Source: CAWFFV01 sp963814985
Lineage (GTDB): Bacteria; Chloroflexota; Ktedonobacteria; Ktedonobacterales; Ktedonobacteraceae
Direction: 5' to 3'
Length of the DNA stretch: 64,000 bases
Assembly: GCA_963814985.1 (NCBI GenBank)
Contig: CAWFFV010000054.1
Span: 87,133-151,132, forward strand
This document shows positions 45,410 through 54,121 of the stretch, one piece after another. The notes beneath the pieces were generated by a model, which saw nothing but the letters and a program-made list of their open reading frames with translations, was not told the origin of the DNA and did not search any database. Both the position numbers and the translations under genes were made by a program. The first letter of the stretch is position 1, and each line of letters opens with the position of its first letter.

Positions 45410-45626
45410 GTGGAGAACGCATTTCCTCGGTGTCGCAAATGTAGTGAAGGTGATCTGGTTCCGCTTTCGGATTTTGGCAGCCAGGGAGCTTCTATCGAGT
45501 ACAAAGCATGGGTCTGTACTAATCCCGACTTGCCTGTACAATATCAAGATCCGTAATGGCGATATCATCATTAATGAACCCATTAGCGATGGCTCTCTCC
45601 ATTCGTATCGCGGTAGCCGCCAATAA
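45410..45626 (+). CDS. small zinc-ribbon protein, frameshifted near its end
   Basis: GTG 45410 with GGAGG seven bases upstream: VENAFPRCRKCSEGDLVPLSDFGSQGASIEYKAWVCTNP. One shift near 45526 gives TCLYNIKIRNGDIIINEPISDGSLHSYRGSRQ. CxxC (CRKC) and CTNPxC make a four-Cys zinc ribbon, about 72 aa. Such short treble-clef proteins are common and mostly unstudied; function unknown. Lies between the possible small gene and ftsY. Confidence 0.6.
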
Positions 45627-45860
45627 GAGGGGTGGGGTGGGGTAGCACCAAACTCAACGCTCACGAGCGGTTTTGCCGCCCGTCGTCGTACCAGGGAGGA
45701 GTCAAAAGGATCAGGTACATTCCTACGAATTGCTTTTGACTGACTTGTGTAGAGAGACAACATGCAAAGGCAAGAAATGTCCAGTTTCCCTTTTATTCGA
45801 TTTTTAGATTAAAAGAGAGACCGATTCGGACTTTCAGTTATTGAAGGAGTCAACGCTAAC

Positions 45861-46862
45861 GTGCTCAATCGATTTTTTGGGCAAAAACCGCAGGCAGAAC
45901 CAAAACAACATCCAAACTGCTCAAGAGCACGTAGAGGATGATTCAGTGTCTGAAAAGAGCATCAACCCGTTTAAGAACAGCTTGAGTCGCACACGCAGGT
46001 TATTCGGTCGGCTTGGAGAATGCTTTCAGGCAAGAACTATCACAGAGAATCTATGGGATGAATTGGAAGAAATCTCTTAAGTGCTGATGTTGGTCCAAGC
46101 ACATCTACATGGCTCATGGAGCGATTGCACCAGAGAGTCGCAGAAGAACAAATGCGAACAGGTTCGCAGGTACAACGGGCTTTGCGTGAAGAGCTTGTTG
46201 CGCTTCTTGGAAAACCATCTTCTTTACGTTTTGCGAAGCAATCTCCCACTCACTGTTATCCTCGTGATAGGTGTCAATGGCTCAGGTAAGACAACCAGCA
46301 TTGCTAAAATGGCCTATCGTCTAAAAAATGAGGGACACAGCGTTATTCTGGCGGCAGGCGACACTTTCCGAGCTGCCGCAATCGATCAACTAAAAGTGTG
46401 GGGAGAACGTGTAGGAGTACCTGTTATCAGCCAGAATCCAGGTTCTGATCCTGGTGCGGTCGTTTATGATGCTATTCAGGCCGCAGATACACGAGGGTGC
46501 GATGTACTGATCGTAGACACGGCTGGACGCCTTCAAACGAAGTATAATCTCATGGAAGAATTGAAGAAAATAAACAAGGTCATTCAGAAACTTCTTCCTG
46601 ATGGCCCTCACGAGTTATTGATGGTCATTGATGCAACTACTGGTCAGAATGCTCTCTTACAGGCACGTAAATTTGCTGAAGATGTTGGATTGACCGGAGT
46701 AGTCGTCACAAAGTTGGACAGTACCGCCGAGGTGGATTTGCTTTCGCTGTAGCCGACGATTTAGGTATTCCAATCAAGTTTATCGGCACAGGAGAAAAAG
46801 TCGAGAACTCGACACCCTTTGATCCACAAAGTTTTGTGGCTGCGCTCTTGGCGCAAGACTGA
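45861..46862 (+). CDS. ftsY: signal recognition particle receptor FtsY, multiply frameshifted
   Basis: SRP receptor GTPase, docks ribosome-nascent-chain complexes at the membrane. GTG 45861 (VLNRFFGQKPQAEPKQ) with GAAGGAG upstream. Joined segments: N-helices LSRTRRLFGRLGECFQARTITENLWDELEE, LLSADVGPSTSTWLMERL, G1 VILVIGVNGSGKTTSIAKMA, DTFRAAAIDQLKVW, VLIVDTAGRLQT, VTKLDST, then FAVADDLGIPIKFIGTGEKVENSTPFDP. About 333 aa. At least four one-base shifts are needed (near 45925, 46070, 46250 and 46728). All NG-domain motifs are preserved, so sequence error is the likelier explanation. First gene of ftsY-accD-accA. Confidence 0.82.
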
Positions 46863-46876
46863 CGAGGAGGTAATTC

Positions 46877-47723
46877 ATGGCTAAAGAAGCTGCTGATCCA
46901 CCCACAGGGCAACCCTCCAAGAACTCCAGCCAAGCCAGGATTACCTTCAAGGGTAATATTAGTGGTGAAGTGTCCCAAGTGTAAAGAGATTCTCGTTGCT
47001 CGCGAGTGGGAAAAAAATTTAAAGTATGCTCGCGATGTAATTACCATTTTAAACTCACTGCATATGAGCGCATTGAGTTATTGGTGGACCCCGAAAGTTT
47101 CGTCGAACTGGATGCGGATATTATTTCGGTTGATCCTCTGAACTTTGTGAGCCGCTCCCAGGCCTATGCCACAAAACTGGCAGAAGAGCAAAAGAAGTGG
47201 GTCTCAATGAGGCTGTAGTAGTGGCTACGCAACGATTGAAGCAAGCCCCTCTCACTGGCAATTATGGACTTCCGCTTTATCGGTGGTAGCATGGGTTCGG
47301 TTGTTGGTGAAAAAATCACGCGTGCAATCGAGCTGGGTATTCAAGAAAGCATACCAGTGTTGATTGCCTCGGCATCTGGTGGTGCGCGCATGCAAGAGGG
47401 ATTATTTTCGCTGATGCAAATGGCAAAAACTTCGGCGGCGCTTGCAAAACTAGGTGAAGCCAAAATTCCCTATTTCAGCTTATTACAGACCCTACAACAG
47501 GTGGTGTAACAGCAAGCTTTGCGATGCTTGGAGATGTGATCCTGGCAGAACCAGGGGCACTGGTCTGTTTCGCGGGACCTCGTGTGATTGAGCAATTTAT
47601 GCATGTGAAACCTCCAGAAGAGTGAATTCAGAATTTGTGCTCCAGCATGGCATGATCGATGCTGTCGTCCACCGACGCGATTTGCGGCAAACCCTGGCGC
47701 GGCTTCTCCAACTCTATATCTGA
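46877..47723 (+). CDS. accD: acetyl-CoA carboxylase carboxyltransferase beta subunit, multiply frameshifted
   Basis: With AccA it transfers carboxyl to acetyl-CoA to give malonyl-CoA for fatty-acid synthesis. ATG 46877 follows GAGGAGG, 15 bases after ftsY. Segments in different frames: MAKEAADPPTGQPS; zinc finger CPKCK...CSRCNYHFKLTAYERIELLVDP; IMDFRFIGGSMGSVVGEKITRAIE; SASGGARMQEGLFSLMQMAKTSAAL; TDPTTGGVTASFAMLGDVILAEPGALVCFAGPRVIEQ; and C-terminus FVLQHGMIDAVVHRRDLRQTLARLLQLYI. Shifts are needed near 46955, 47010, 47200, 47260, 47485 and 47620. About 281 aa; the four zinc Cys are kept. Confidence 0.82.
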
Positions 47724-47790
47724 GTATAGATCACCAAAGAGAACAATATATTGCCACCACATACAAACAAGAAGAGAGAAAGGGAATTTG

Positions 47791-48775
47791 ATGGCTTACG
47801 ACCTGGAATTTGAAAAGCCGCTTGCCGAGCTAGAAAAGAAGATCCACGCGCTGCAACGCAAGGGGGATCACCTCAAACCCAATGAACTCATACAACTTCA
47901 GGAAACCGAGCGGGAACTGCACCAGCGTACCGAGGAGATCTATCAACATCTTTCACCCTGGGAAACAGTACAAGTGGCTCGACACAAGGATCGACCTTAT
48001 GCCGCAGATTATATTCGGCTCATGTGCGAGGATTTCTTCGAATTGCATGGTGACCGCTCATTTGGAGATGACCATGCGATCATGGCAGGGCCAGCGCTAT
48101 TCGACGGTAGCACAGTGATGTTCATCTGTCATCAGAAGGGCCGTGATACGAAGGAGAAGCAGTTTCGCAACCTGGGCATGCCACATCCCGAGGGATATCG
48201 CAAAGCACATCGTTTGATGCAACAAGCTGAGAAATTTGGATTTCCCAGTTATTTGCTTGATCGACACTTCAGGTGCTTTCCCAGCATTAGCAGATGAAGA
48301 ACGTGGACAAGCTGAAGCAATCGCCTCCAATCTGTATCTGATGTCACGCTTACGTGTTCCTACTCTCTCTGTTGTTACTGGTGAAGGCGGAAGTGGTGGT
48401 GCACTGGCCATTAGTATCGCTGACCGCCTTCTCATGTTACAGCACAGCGTTTATACGGTTGCCTCTCCTGAAGCTGCTGCGACTATTCTCTGGCGAGACA
48501 CAGCCTATGCACCACAAGCCGCCGAAGCCATGCGCATCAGCGCCCACGAACTCAAGGCCTTAGACCTCATCGACGAACTGATCCCTGAGCCATTAGGGGG
48601 AGCACATCGCAATTACCGCTTAATGGCTGATACGCTCAAGGCTGTCTTACTTCAACATTTGGCCGAACTCAAGCAACTTCCCACTGATGATCTTTTGGAG
48701 AAGCGCTATCATAAGTTTAGAGCCATTGGAAAATTTGGTAGAGCAGAAGTTGCACAGACCTCGCAAGTTCCTTAA
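47791..48775 (+). CDS. accA: acetyl-CoA carboxylase carboxyltransferase alpha subunit, one frameshift
   Basis: Partner of AccD. ATG 47791 (MAYDLEFEKPLAELEKKIHALQ). Motifs: VQVARHKDRPYAADYI, FFELHGDRSFGDDHAIMAG, QKGRDTKEKQFRNLGMPHPEGYRKAHRLM, then after a shift near 48250 CLIDTSGAFPALADEERGQAEAIA, VVTGEGGSGGALAISIADRLLML and VYTVASPEAAATILWRD. About 327 aa, the usual length. The overlap of the two frames (48236-48297) places the missing base in the CLIDT region. Same strand and order as accD. Confidence 0.9.
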
Positions 48776-48830
48776 GGAAACTATTGACATTCAATCACTG
48801 ATACGTTATTATAAGCACTACGAACAGTGA

Positions 48831-48911
48831 GCCGGTGTGGCGGAACGGTATACGCGTCTGTCTCAAAAACAGATCCCGCAAGGGTTGAGGGTTCGAATCT
48901 CTCCATCGGCA
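48831..48911 (+). tRNA. tRNA-Leu (anticodon CAA)
   Basis: Acceptor GCCGGTG/CATCGGC (one G-U), anticodon stem TCTGT/ACAGA around loop CTCAAAA, a long variable arm typical of class II tRNAs, T loop GTTCGAATC, discriminator A. CCA is not encoded. It marks the border between the housekeeping part and the accessory part of the window. Confidence 0.93.
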
Positions 48912-49003
48912 TAAACCCACCTCCAGAGTCCTTTGACGTTCATCCAGTGCTCAATTTCCAAGGTTTTATCCGCTAAAGTTCATCGTTTTTCGCAGAAACG
49001 TGT

Positions 49004-49047
49004 GGGCGTTGCTACACCGTTGCTACACGGAGCAATGCCCATTTTTC
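49004..49047 (+). terminator. intrinsic terminator downstream of tRNA-Leu
   Basis: GGGCGTTGCT (49004-49013) pairs with AGCAATGCCC (49031-49040), one G-U, then ATTTTTC on the plus strand. The loop holds a direct repeat CGTTGCTACAC. It could also end the leftward AlbA-type gene, whose stop is at 49069. Confidence 0.55.
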
Positions 49048-49068
49048 ATTGCTGGCCCAGAAAAACAC

Positions 49069-50553
49069 CTACGCCAACACATATCGCCGCGCTGCCTTCT
49101 GACCTGTCCCTTTCAATCTTCCGCGCTCCACCAATGTTTCCAAATCTCTATGGGCCGTTCTGTCAGAAACACTTGTTAATTGCCTATAAATGCTATTGGT
49201 AATAAAACCATGCTTGTGAACATAATCAAGTGCTTGCGTCAATCGGCGCTCCCGCCGATCAGACTGACTTTGTGAAAGTATTTCCGGTTGAGCTTGCTCA
49301 TCACTTTCCCAGAGCGTTTCTTTGTACTGAGGTTGCGGTTGTGCAGACACTAAAGCTGGGGCCTTCTCAAATGTCACAAGAAACTCGCCCATTTCTCGAA
49401 ATTGTGGCGCGGGAAGTCCCATCCGCTTCGTTTCGTCCACCATAAACCTGATACCACTTCCAAGACGCTCCATATACCCAGGAATATCTTTGAGCAAATT
49501 TGCCAGCGTGGGATTACGCAACTTCGATTGCACTTCTCCTTGTTCCATCTGTTCAACTGTTATCCCTGGCAATAATAAACCAGGGCTATGAACCTCTACC
49601 CGATCAGGATAACAAAATACTCGTACGCTTTCGCCACGTTTACTATAGTCGCGATGCACCACTGCATTGATGATGGCCTCACGTAGGACCTCGAGCGAAT
49701 ACTCTAGGATATCGATACGCTTGAAACCTTCTAACCGCGCTCCTACAGCAATATACCGACTCAAGAATAACTCCGCTCCGTCTATTAACTCCTGAAGTGT
49801 TCCTGTAATCACCCTGCGATCAGCGTATCTACTCGCACCAACCGTTTCACGAAACAAAACACAGGCAACATCACCCTGGATGATATGTTCTTGGGGATGA
49901 TGGCCGAAAAATAAAAGACCAGCATTTGTAGGAACAATCTTCCCATCCTCCATCGTAACAGCACATCCCATCCCAATTAATACCCGCTCGGCATTCTCAA
50001 AACGACTGGCTTGACGAGTATTTGCCGAACGCAGTGCCAAATATGCTCCGACTTTCTCTCGATCAATGTCCTCCATTGTCGTATGAGGAGCCGGCTGACG
50101 TTCCCAATCCAACAAGCCTCGGTCATTCGCCATTTCCAGCAATTCCTGCAAGCCCAATGACACGGTATGAGTACCACGGCGAATCCAATAAATTCCGTGA
50201 GCCTGATAAACCGGCCCATGGCTCGGCCTTACGGTAGCAACAACCACATTCTTCCCAGATATCGTATAAATTTCAGGTTCAGAAGGATCAAGCACAAGTT
50301 CAGGTTTAATCATTTGCCGAACGGCTCTCGAAACCACGTCGAGCGTCTCGCCAATACGATGATCAGGCACTCCCACAATTTCACGGGTAGAATCCTTAAT
50401 GCCAATAAGAATCATTCCTCCCTGAGCATTTGCCATACCGCACAGTCGTTCAGCCATCTCAGCAGCTCTCGGAGCAGCTACTTTCAATTCGATGGTATTT
50501 GTCTCTCCCCCCTTCACAAGTTTTTTCAATTCAATTTCACTCAGTTTCCCCAT
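49069..50553 (-). CDS. Schlafen AlbA_2 / RecG-like ATP-binding protein with C-terminal winged helix
   Basis: 494 aa, intact. N-terminal AlbA_2 (Schlafen-like) domain: LKKLVKGGETNTIELKVAAPRAAEMAERLCGMANAQGGMILIGI, GVPDHRIGETLDVVSRAV, VYQAHGIYWIRRGTHT. Central ATPase-like part: EYSLEVLREAIINAVVHRDYSKRGESVRVFCYPDRVEVHSPG and NPTLANLLKDIPGYMERLGSGIRFMVDETKRMGL. C-terminal HTH: LDYVHKHGFITNSIYRQLTSVSDRTAHRDLETLVERGRL. Family members are putative transcription factors, sometimes in defence islands. Phased GGCGGAT repeats lie directly upstream and could be its target. Codon use and GC resemble the accessory region. Confidence 0.88.
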   Translation of the reverse strand: MGKLSEIELKKLVKGGETNTIELKVAAPRAAEMAERLCGMANAQGGMILIGIKDSTREIVGVPDHRIGETLDVVSRAVRQMIKPELVLDPSEPEIYTISGKNVVVATVRPSHGPVYQAHGIYWIRRGTHTVSLGLQELLEMANDRGLLDWERQPAPHTTMEDIDREKVGAYLALRSANTRQASRFENAERVLIGMGCAVTMEDGKIVPTNAGLLFFGHHPQEHIIQGDVACVLFRETVGASRYADRRVITGTLQELIDGAELFLSRYIAVGARLEGFKRIDILEYSLEVLREAIINAVVHRDYSKRGESVRVFCYPDRVEVHSPGLLLPGITVEQMEQGEVQSKLRNPTLANLLKDIPGYMERLGSGIRFMVDETKRMGLPAPQFREMGEFLVTFEKAPALVSAQPQPQYKETLWESDEQAQPEILSQSQSDRRERRLTQALDYVHKHGFITNSIYRQLTSVSDRTAHRDLETLVERGRLKGTGQKAARRYVLA

Positions 50554-50613
50554 AATATCCCCTTTTTTGTCTCTTAAGTCTGCTCATTGTAACAGAAACA
50601 GCAGATTCCTCAT

Positions 50614-50839
50614 AGCGGATGGCGGATGGATGGCGGATGGATGGCGGATAGCATGCTCTTAAATACCCAAAAAGCAGACAATGTTCTCCATTGCATGGCG
50701 GATGGATGGCGGATATGGCAGTTCACGTGGCGGATATATCACAGAGTTATACGGTAAATTACCTGAAATAAACCTGCGTCAGCAAAAATAGTATTTGTTT
50801 TTCCGTATATGGCGGATATGGCAAATATTCATGGCGGAA
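50614..50839. repeat. helically phased GGCGGAT repeats upstream of the AlbA-type gene
   Basis: Nine copies of GGCGGAT (or one-base variants) start at 50614 (AGCGGAT), 50621, 50632, 50643, 50697, 50708, 50729, 50811 and 50833. Spacings after the first pair (7) are 11, 11, 54, 11, 21, 82 and 22, mostly near multiples of 10.5-11 bp. The first tight group sits about 60 bases upstream of the AlbA-type start codon. Iteron-like or operator-array appearance; no gene lies in 50554-50942. Confidence 0.75.
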
Positions 50840-50942
50840 CGATGTCTTCTAAGAAAGGCGCACTCTGTCGCGCTGATTCCAACTATAATGACCTGAAGAT
50901 TTCAGACAAAAATATGTCGGTCTGTAAGGTGAAAAATGACCC

Positions 50943-51182
50943 ATGCAGAAACAAAAGCATCTGCAATACACAGCGGAATTCAAAGCAGAGGCAATAAAGG
51001 AGATCTTGAAAGAGGAGAAAACAGTGAGCCAATTCCCAAGGAGTGTGCCTCTTTGAGGCTTGCACATCTAAAGTGAGATAAGCTAAGGATACCTCGTGAA
51101 AGCACTCTGGAAGGGGCTTTGTCTTCATTTGAGCTGCAATTAGCTGAAATGGTTAAGTCTTATTCTCTTTGGGCAGATCTCA
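50943..51182 (+). pseudogene. IS3-type transposase OrfA fragment
   Basis: ATG 50943: MQKQKHLQYTAEFKAEAIKEILKEEKTVSQF, then a stop. This N-terminus is the OrfA (HTH_Tnp_1) pattern of IS3-family elements. Shifted segments (RESTLEGALSSFELQLAEMVKSY) suggest a decayed remainder, and NEWSDREKAYQGVRHSSPL further downstream (about 51285-51350) loosely resembles the end of an OrfB. Truncated and disrupted; no terminal repeats seen. Confidence 0.6.
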
Positions 51183-51434
51183 AAAAGGCTCACTTCCTGC
51201 ATGTATATTGCTCCAATCCTAGCAAGCTCGGTTGATTATGAAGGGTTGTTAAGTGGCCTAAAAATACTCTCAACGAACGAAAAAGCCATCAATGAGTGGT
51301 CAGATCGAGAAAAGGCATATCAAGGAGTCAGGCATTCCTCCCCTCTAGCTGAGTTTGTGATGATCCCTATAATGGCAGGAAAAGATAGACCAATGACGAC
51401 AGGAGAGTCTATGAGACTCATCTGGAGGAACATC

Positions 51435-53135
51435 ATGTTTACGAGACGACAGTTTTTCAGGATTTCTCTGGCTGCTGGGGCTAGCTTCTTTGTGCTAGAG
51501 GAGTATACTTCTCAAGTACTTGCACCCACAGTACGGCCTGCACCTACGCCTATAGTACGGCCTGCACATACACCTATAGTACGGCCTGCACCTACGCTCA
51601 CAGTACGGTTCCCTCTCAAACGGTTCGTCGATCCATTACCTCTTCCTCGCGTTTTGCAGCCTGGTGGGAGCGTTCGGGGTACTCCCTGGTATCTCGTGAC
51701 TATGACAGAGTTCCAACAAAAACTGCACAGGGATCTTCCTCCAACGACTGTATGGGGATACAACGGGACTTACCCAGGTCCAACAATCGAAGCCCGCAGC
51801 AACAAACCAATTCTGGTGAAATGGGTCGACAGCCTTCCTCATCGGCACCTGTTTCCTGTGGATCGCACATTGATGGATATGACCCTACCAGACGTCCGTA
51901 ACGTTGTGCACCTCCACGGCGGTCATACCCCCCCAGACAGCGATGGCAATCCCACGCAGTGGTTTACGCCTGGTCATTCGAAGACCTGTTTCTATCCCAA
52001 CCTCCAGCAAGCAGCGACCCTCTGGTATCATGATCACGCGATGTCTATCACACGCCTGAATAACTATGCAGGTCTGGCAGGCTTTTACCTGATCAGAGAC
52101 GCCACCGAGGATCATCTCAACCTTCCCAAAGGGGTTTATGAGATTCCCCTCCTGATCCAGGATCGGTCCTTTCAGCTCAACGGTCAACTCTTTTATCCTG
52201 GTCCTGATTGGGTTCCAATGTTCTTTGGGAATACCGCTATGGTGAATGGCAAAGCCTGGCCATTCCTGGAGGTCCAACCGAGGAAATATCGGTTTCGGCT
52301 TTTGAATGGCTCCAACTCGCGTATCTACAAACTCGCCCTCTCTTCGGGACAACCCTTTTACCAGATCGGAACAGATGGTGGATTGCTACCTGCACCTGTG
52401 CAACTCACCCAGATCATCCTGGCACCAGCAGAGCGTGCTGATATTATCATCAATTTCTCCGGCCACCACGGGCAGCACATTACTCTTACCAACAGTGCAC
52501 CGGCTGATGTCATTACCCTCTCAGACAGGCAGGAACAACCACTTCTCCTCGCCAACGATGCTTTTATTCCGCTGGATGGTGGACAGATCCCGCTCACTGA
52601 GATCATGCAATTTCGCGTTGTCCTGCCGCTTCTTCAAGCAGATACCAGTTCTCTGCCTTTGACAGCCCGACCCCTCTTGTCAATCCCTCATACTACGACA
52701 GTAAAAAGAGAAAGAGATTTGACACTTGAAGTTCGACCTGCTCCAGAAGGCTTCAAATGGCTGTTGAATGGCCAACCTTTCTCTGCCCCTATTACGGAGA
52801 AACCCAAACTTGGGACAACGGAGATCTGGCGTTTGATCAACCTGACGGGCATGACACATCCCATTCACCTGCACCTGATCCAGTTTCAAATCCTCGATCG
52901 ACAGCCTTTCGATATGAATACCTATAAAGCGACAAAGACATTGATCTTTACCGGATCCCCTATCCCGCCCCCCCTGAATGAAGCGGGCCCCAAGGACACG
53001 GTGAGAGCAAACCCGGGTGAGGTCACCAGAATCATGATCCATTTCGGTCCCTACACAGGGCAGTACATCTGGCATTGCCATCTCCTGGAGCATGAGGACA
53101 ACGATATGATGCGTCCTTATGAAGTCGTGCCATAA
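51435..53135 (+). CDS. exported multicopper oxidase (CotA/bilirubin-oxidase type)
   Basis: 566 aa from ATG 51435 (MFTRRQFFRISLAAGASFFVLEEY), with GGAGG upstream; the open frame extends 78 codons further into the IS relic without support. Tat-type signal (RRQFF). Three cupredoxin domains with all four copper motifs: VHLHGGHTPP, LWYHDHAMSI, HPIHLHLIQFQIL and WHCHLLEHEDNDMM (type 1 Cys with axial Met). An 8-residue repeat (PTPIVRPA, about 3.5 copies, DNA 51522-51610) links signal and core. Likely oxidises phenolics, metals or bilirubin using O2. Followed by a TetR gene. Confidence 0.92.
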   Translation: MFTRRQFFRISLAAGASFFVLEEYTSQVLAPTVRPAPTPIVRPAHTPIVRPAPTLTVRFPLKRFVDPLPLPRVLQPGGSVRGTPWYLVTMTEFQQKLHRDLPPTTVWGYNGTYPGPTIEARSNKPILVKWVDSLPHRHLFPVDRTLMDMTLPDVRNVVHLHGGHTPPDSDGNPTQWFTPGHSKTCFYPNLQQAATLWYHDHAMSITRLNNYAGLAGFYLIRDATEDHLNLPKGVYEIPLLIQDRSFQLNGQLFYPGPDWVPMFFGNTAMVNGKAWPFLEVQPRKYRFRLLNGSNSRIYKLALSSGQPFYQIGTDGGLLPAPVQLTQIILAPAERADIIINFSGHHGQHITLTNSAPADVITLSDRQEQPLLLANDAFIPLDGGQIPLTEIMQFRVVLPLLQADTSSLPLTARPLLSIPHTTTVKRERDLTLEVRPAPEGFKWLLNGQPFSAPITEKPKLGTTEIWRLINLTGMTHPIHLHLIQFQILDRQPFDMNTYKATKTLIFTGSPIPPPLNEAGPKDTVRANPGEVTRIMIHFGPYTGQYIWHCHLLEHEDNDMMRPYEVVP

Positions 53136-53437
53136 CGTCTCTTGCTTCCGCTTGGGAGATAACCAAAGAGTGCAACGCACACTCGTATTTACGCTGAACT
53201 CGTAACATCTGAGAGTAAAACTACTGTGATAGGGAGAAGATGCTACCTCTGTGCAGACGGGCAAGCGTAGCCACAGCCAGTCAAGGCCAGGTAAGTGCGC
53301 ATCTTCCGCTCCACGCCTCCTCCTGCAAGGGAGCCTGGGAGTCCACTGGAAGTTGACCAATAACCCAAAAACATGCTATGCTAAAGAAGAAGGTTCTGGA
53401 TTTCCGACCACACTCTTGGCCACCTGGAGGGAAGACG
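53136..53437. other. intergenic stretch before the TetR gene
   Basis: No gene supported. It contains the predicted TetR promoter TTGACC (53353-53358), 18-bp spacer, TATGCT (53377-53382), and a ribosome-binding site just before 53438. Confidence 0.5.
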
Positions 53438-54046
53438 ATGCCAAAAATTGTTGATGCGCAGATGCGTGAGGCAACCAGACAACGCATTTTGCGCGAAGCT
53501 GCTCGCGAATTTGCACGCTTGGGCTTTGAGCAGGCCAATATCAACGTGATCGCCGAACGAGCTGGCATCGGGAAAGGAACCATCTACCTGTATTTTGAGA
53601 ACAAGCGCGAACTCTTTCGGGAAATGCTCCGCTCGATTGCCCAGACCCATCTGTCAGCCATTCGTAGCGCATTGGCGCTCCACGGCACTCTGCAAGAGCG
53701 CCTGGAACGTCTCTTCCGGGCCTTCGCTCATCTGGCAGTAGAAGACAGCAATAGCTTCAATGTTTCGATGAGCGCCCTCTATGGGGTGAATCGGGCTTTC
53801 CAGGAGGAAGCCACCAGACTTCTGCGCGAATATCTGGCAGTGATTTCCCTGGTACTGGAAGAAAGCCAGGCCAGAGGCGAAATCCAGGGAGTCGATCACG
53901 AGGCAACAGCGCTGCTCGTGTTTTCACTTACGGAGTCCTATGTCCTCTCAGCCCGTGTGCTAGGCTGGTCAGATGCAGCCATCGAGAAGAGAGCGGCACT
54001 GATTGCTCGACAGGTAATTGAGGGTCTTGCGCCTCCTTCTCCATGA
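53438..54046 (+). CDS. TetR/AcrR-family transcriptional regulator
   Basis: 202 aa from ATG 53438 (MPKIVDAQMREATRQRIL), with GGAGGG upstream. N-terminal HTH: ILREAAREFARLGFEQANINVIAERAGIGKGTIYLYFENKRELFREML. The C-terminal ligand domain is helical (ALYGVNRAFQEEATRLLREYLAVISLVLEES, LLVFSLTESYVLSARVLGW). It sits between the multicopper oxidase and a ClC gene, both same-strand, and may control either. An inducer cannot be named. Confidence 0.9.
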   Translation: MPKIVDAQMREATRQRILREAAREFARLGFEQANINVIAERAGIGKGTIYLYFENKRELFREMLRSIAQTHLSAIRSALALHGTLQERLERLFRAFAHLAVEDSNSFNVSMSALYGVNRAFQEEATRLLREYLAVISLVLEESQARGEIQGVDHEATALLVFSLTESYVLSARVLGWSDAAIEKRAALIARQVIEGLAPPSP

Positions 54047-54121
54047 GAGAACCTTTTTTTTGCTCTTATTTTGGATGACTGCCCACTCACAACAAGTGGA
54101 ATCTGACAGGAATGATTCACC

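Noticed and set aside
48912..49068. Attachment-site repeat of tRNA-Leu
   Set aside because: A second copy of the tRNA 3' end was not found by eye in the window, and no integrase gene is present.
50614..50839. GGCGGAT repeats as a CRISPR array
   Set aside because: Units are only 7-11 bp with no uniform unique spacers and no cas genes nearby.
51201..51434. Extended 644-codon start for the multicopper oxidase
   Set aside because: The extra 78 codons overlap IS-derived sequence; ATG 51435 has GGAGG and begins a Tat signal.
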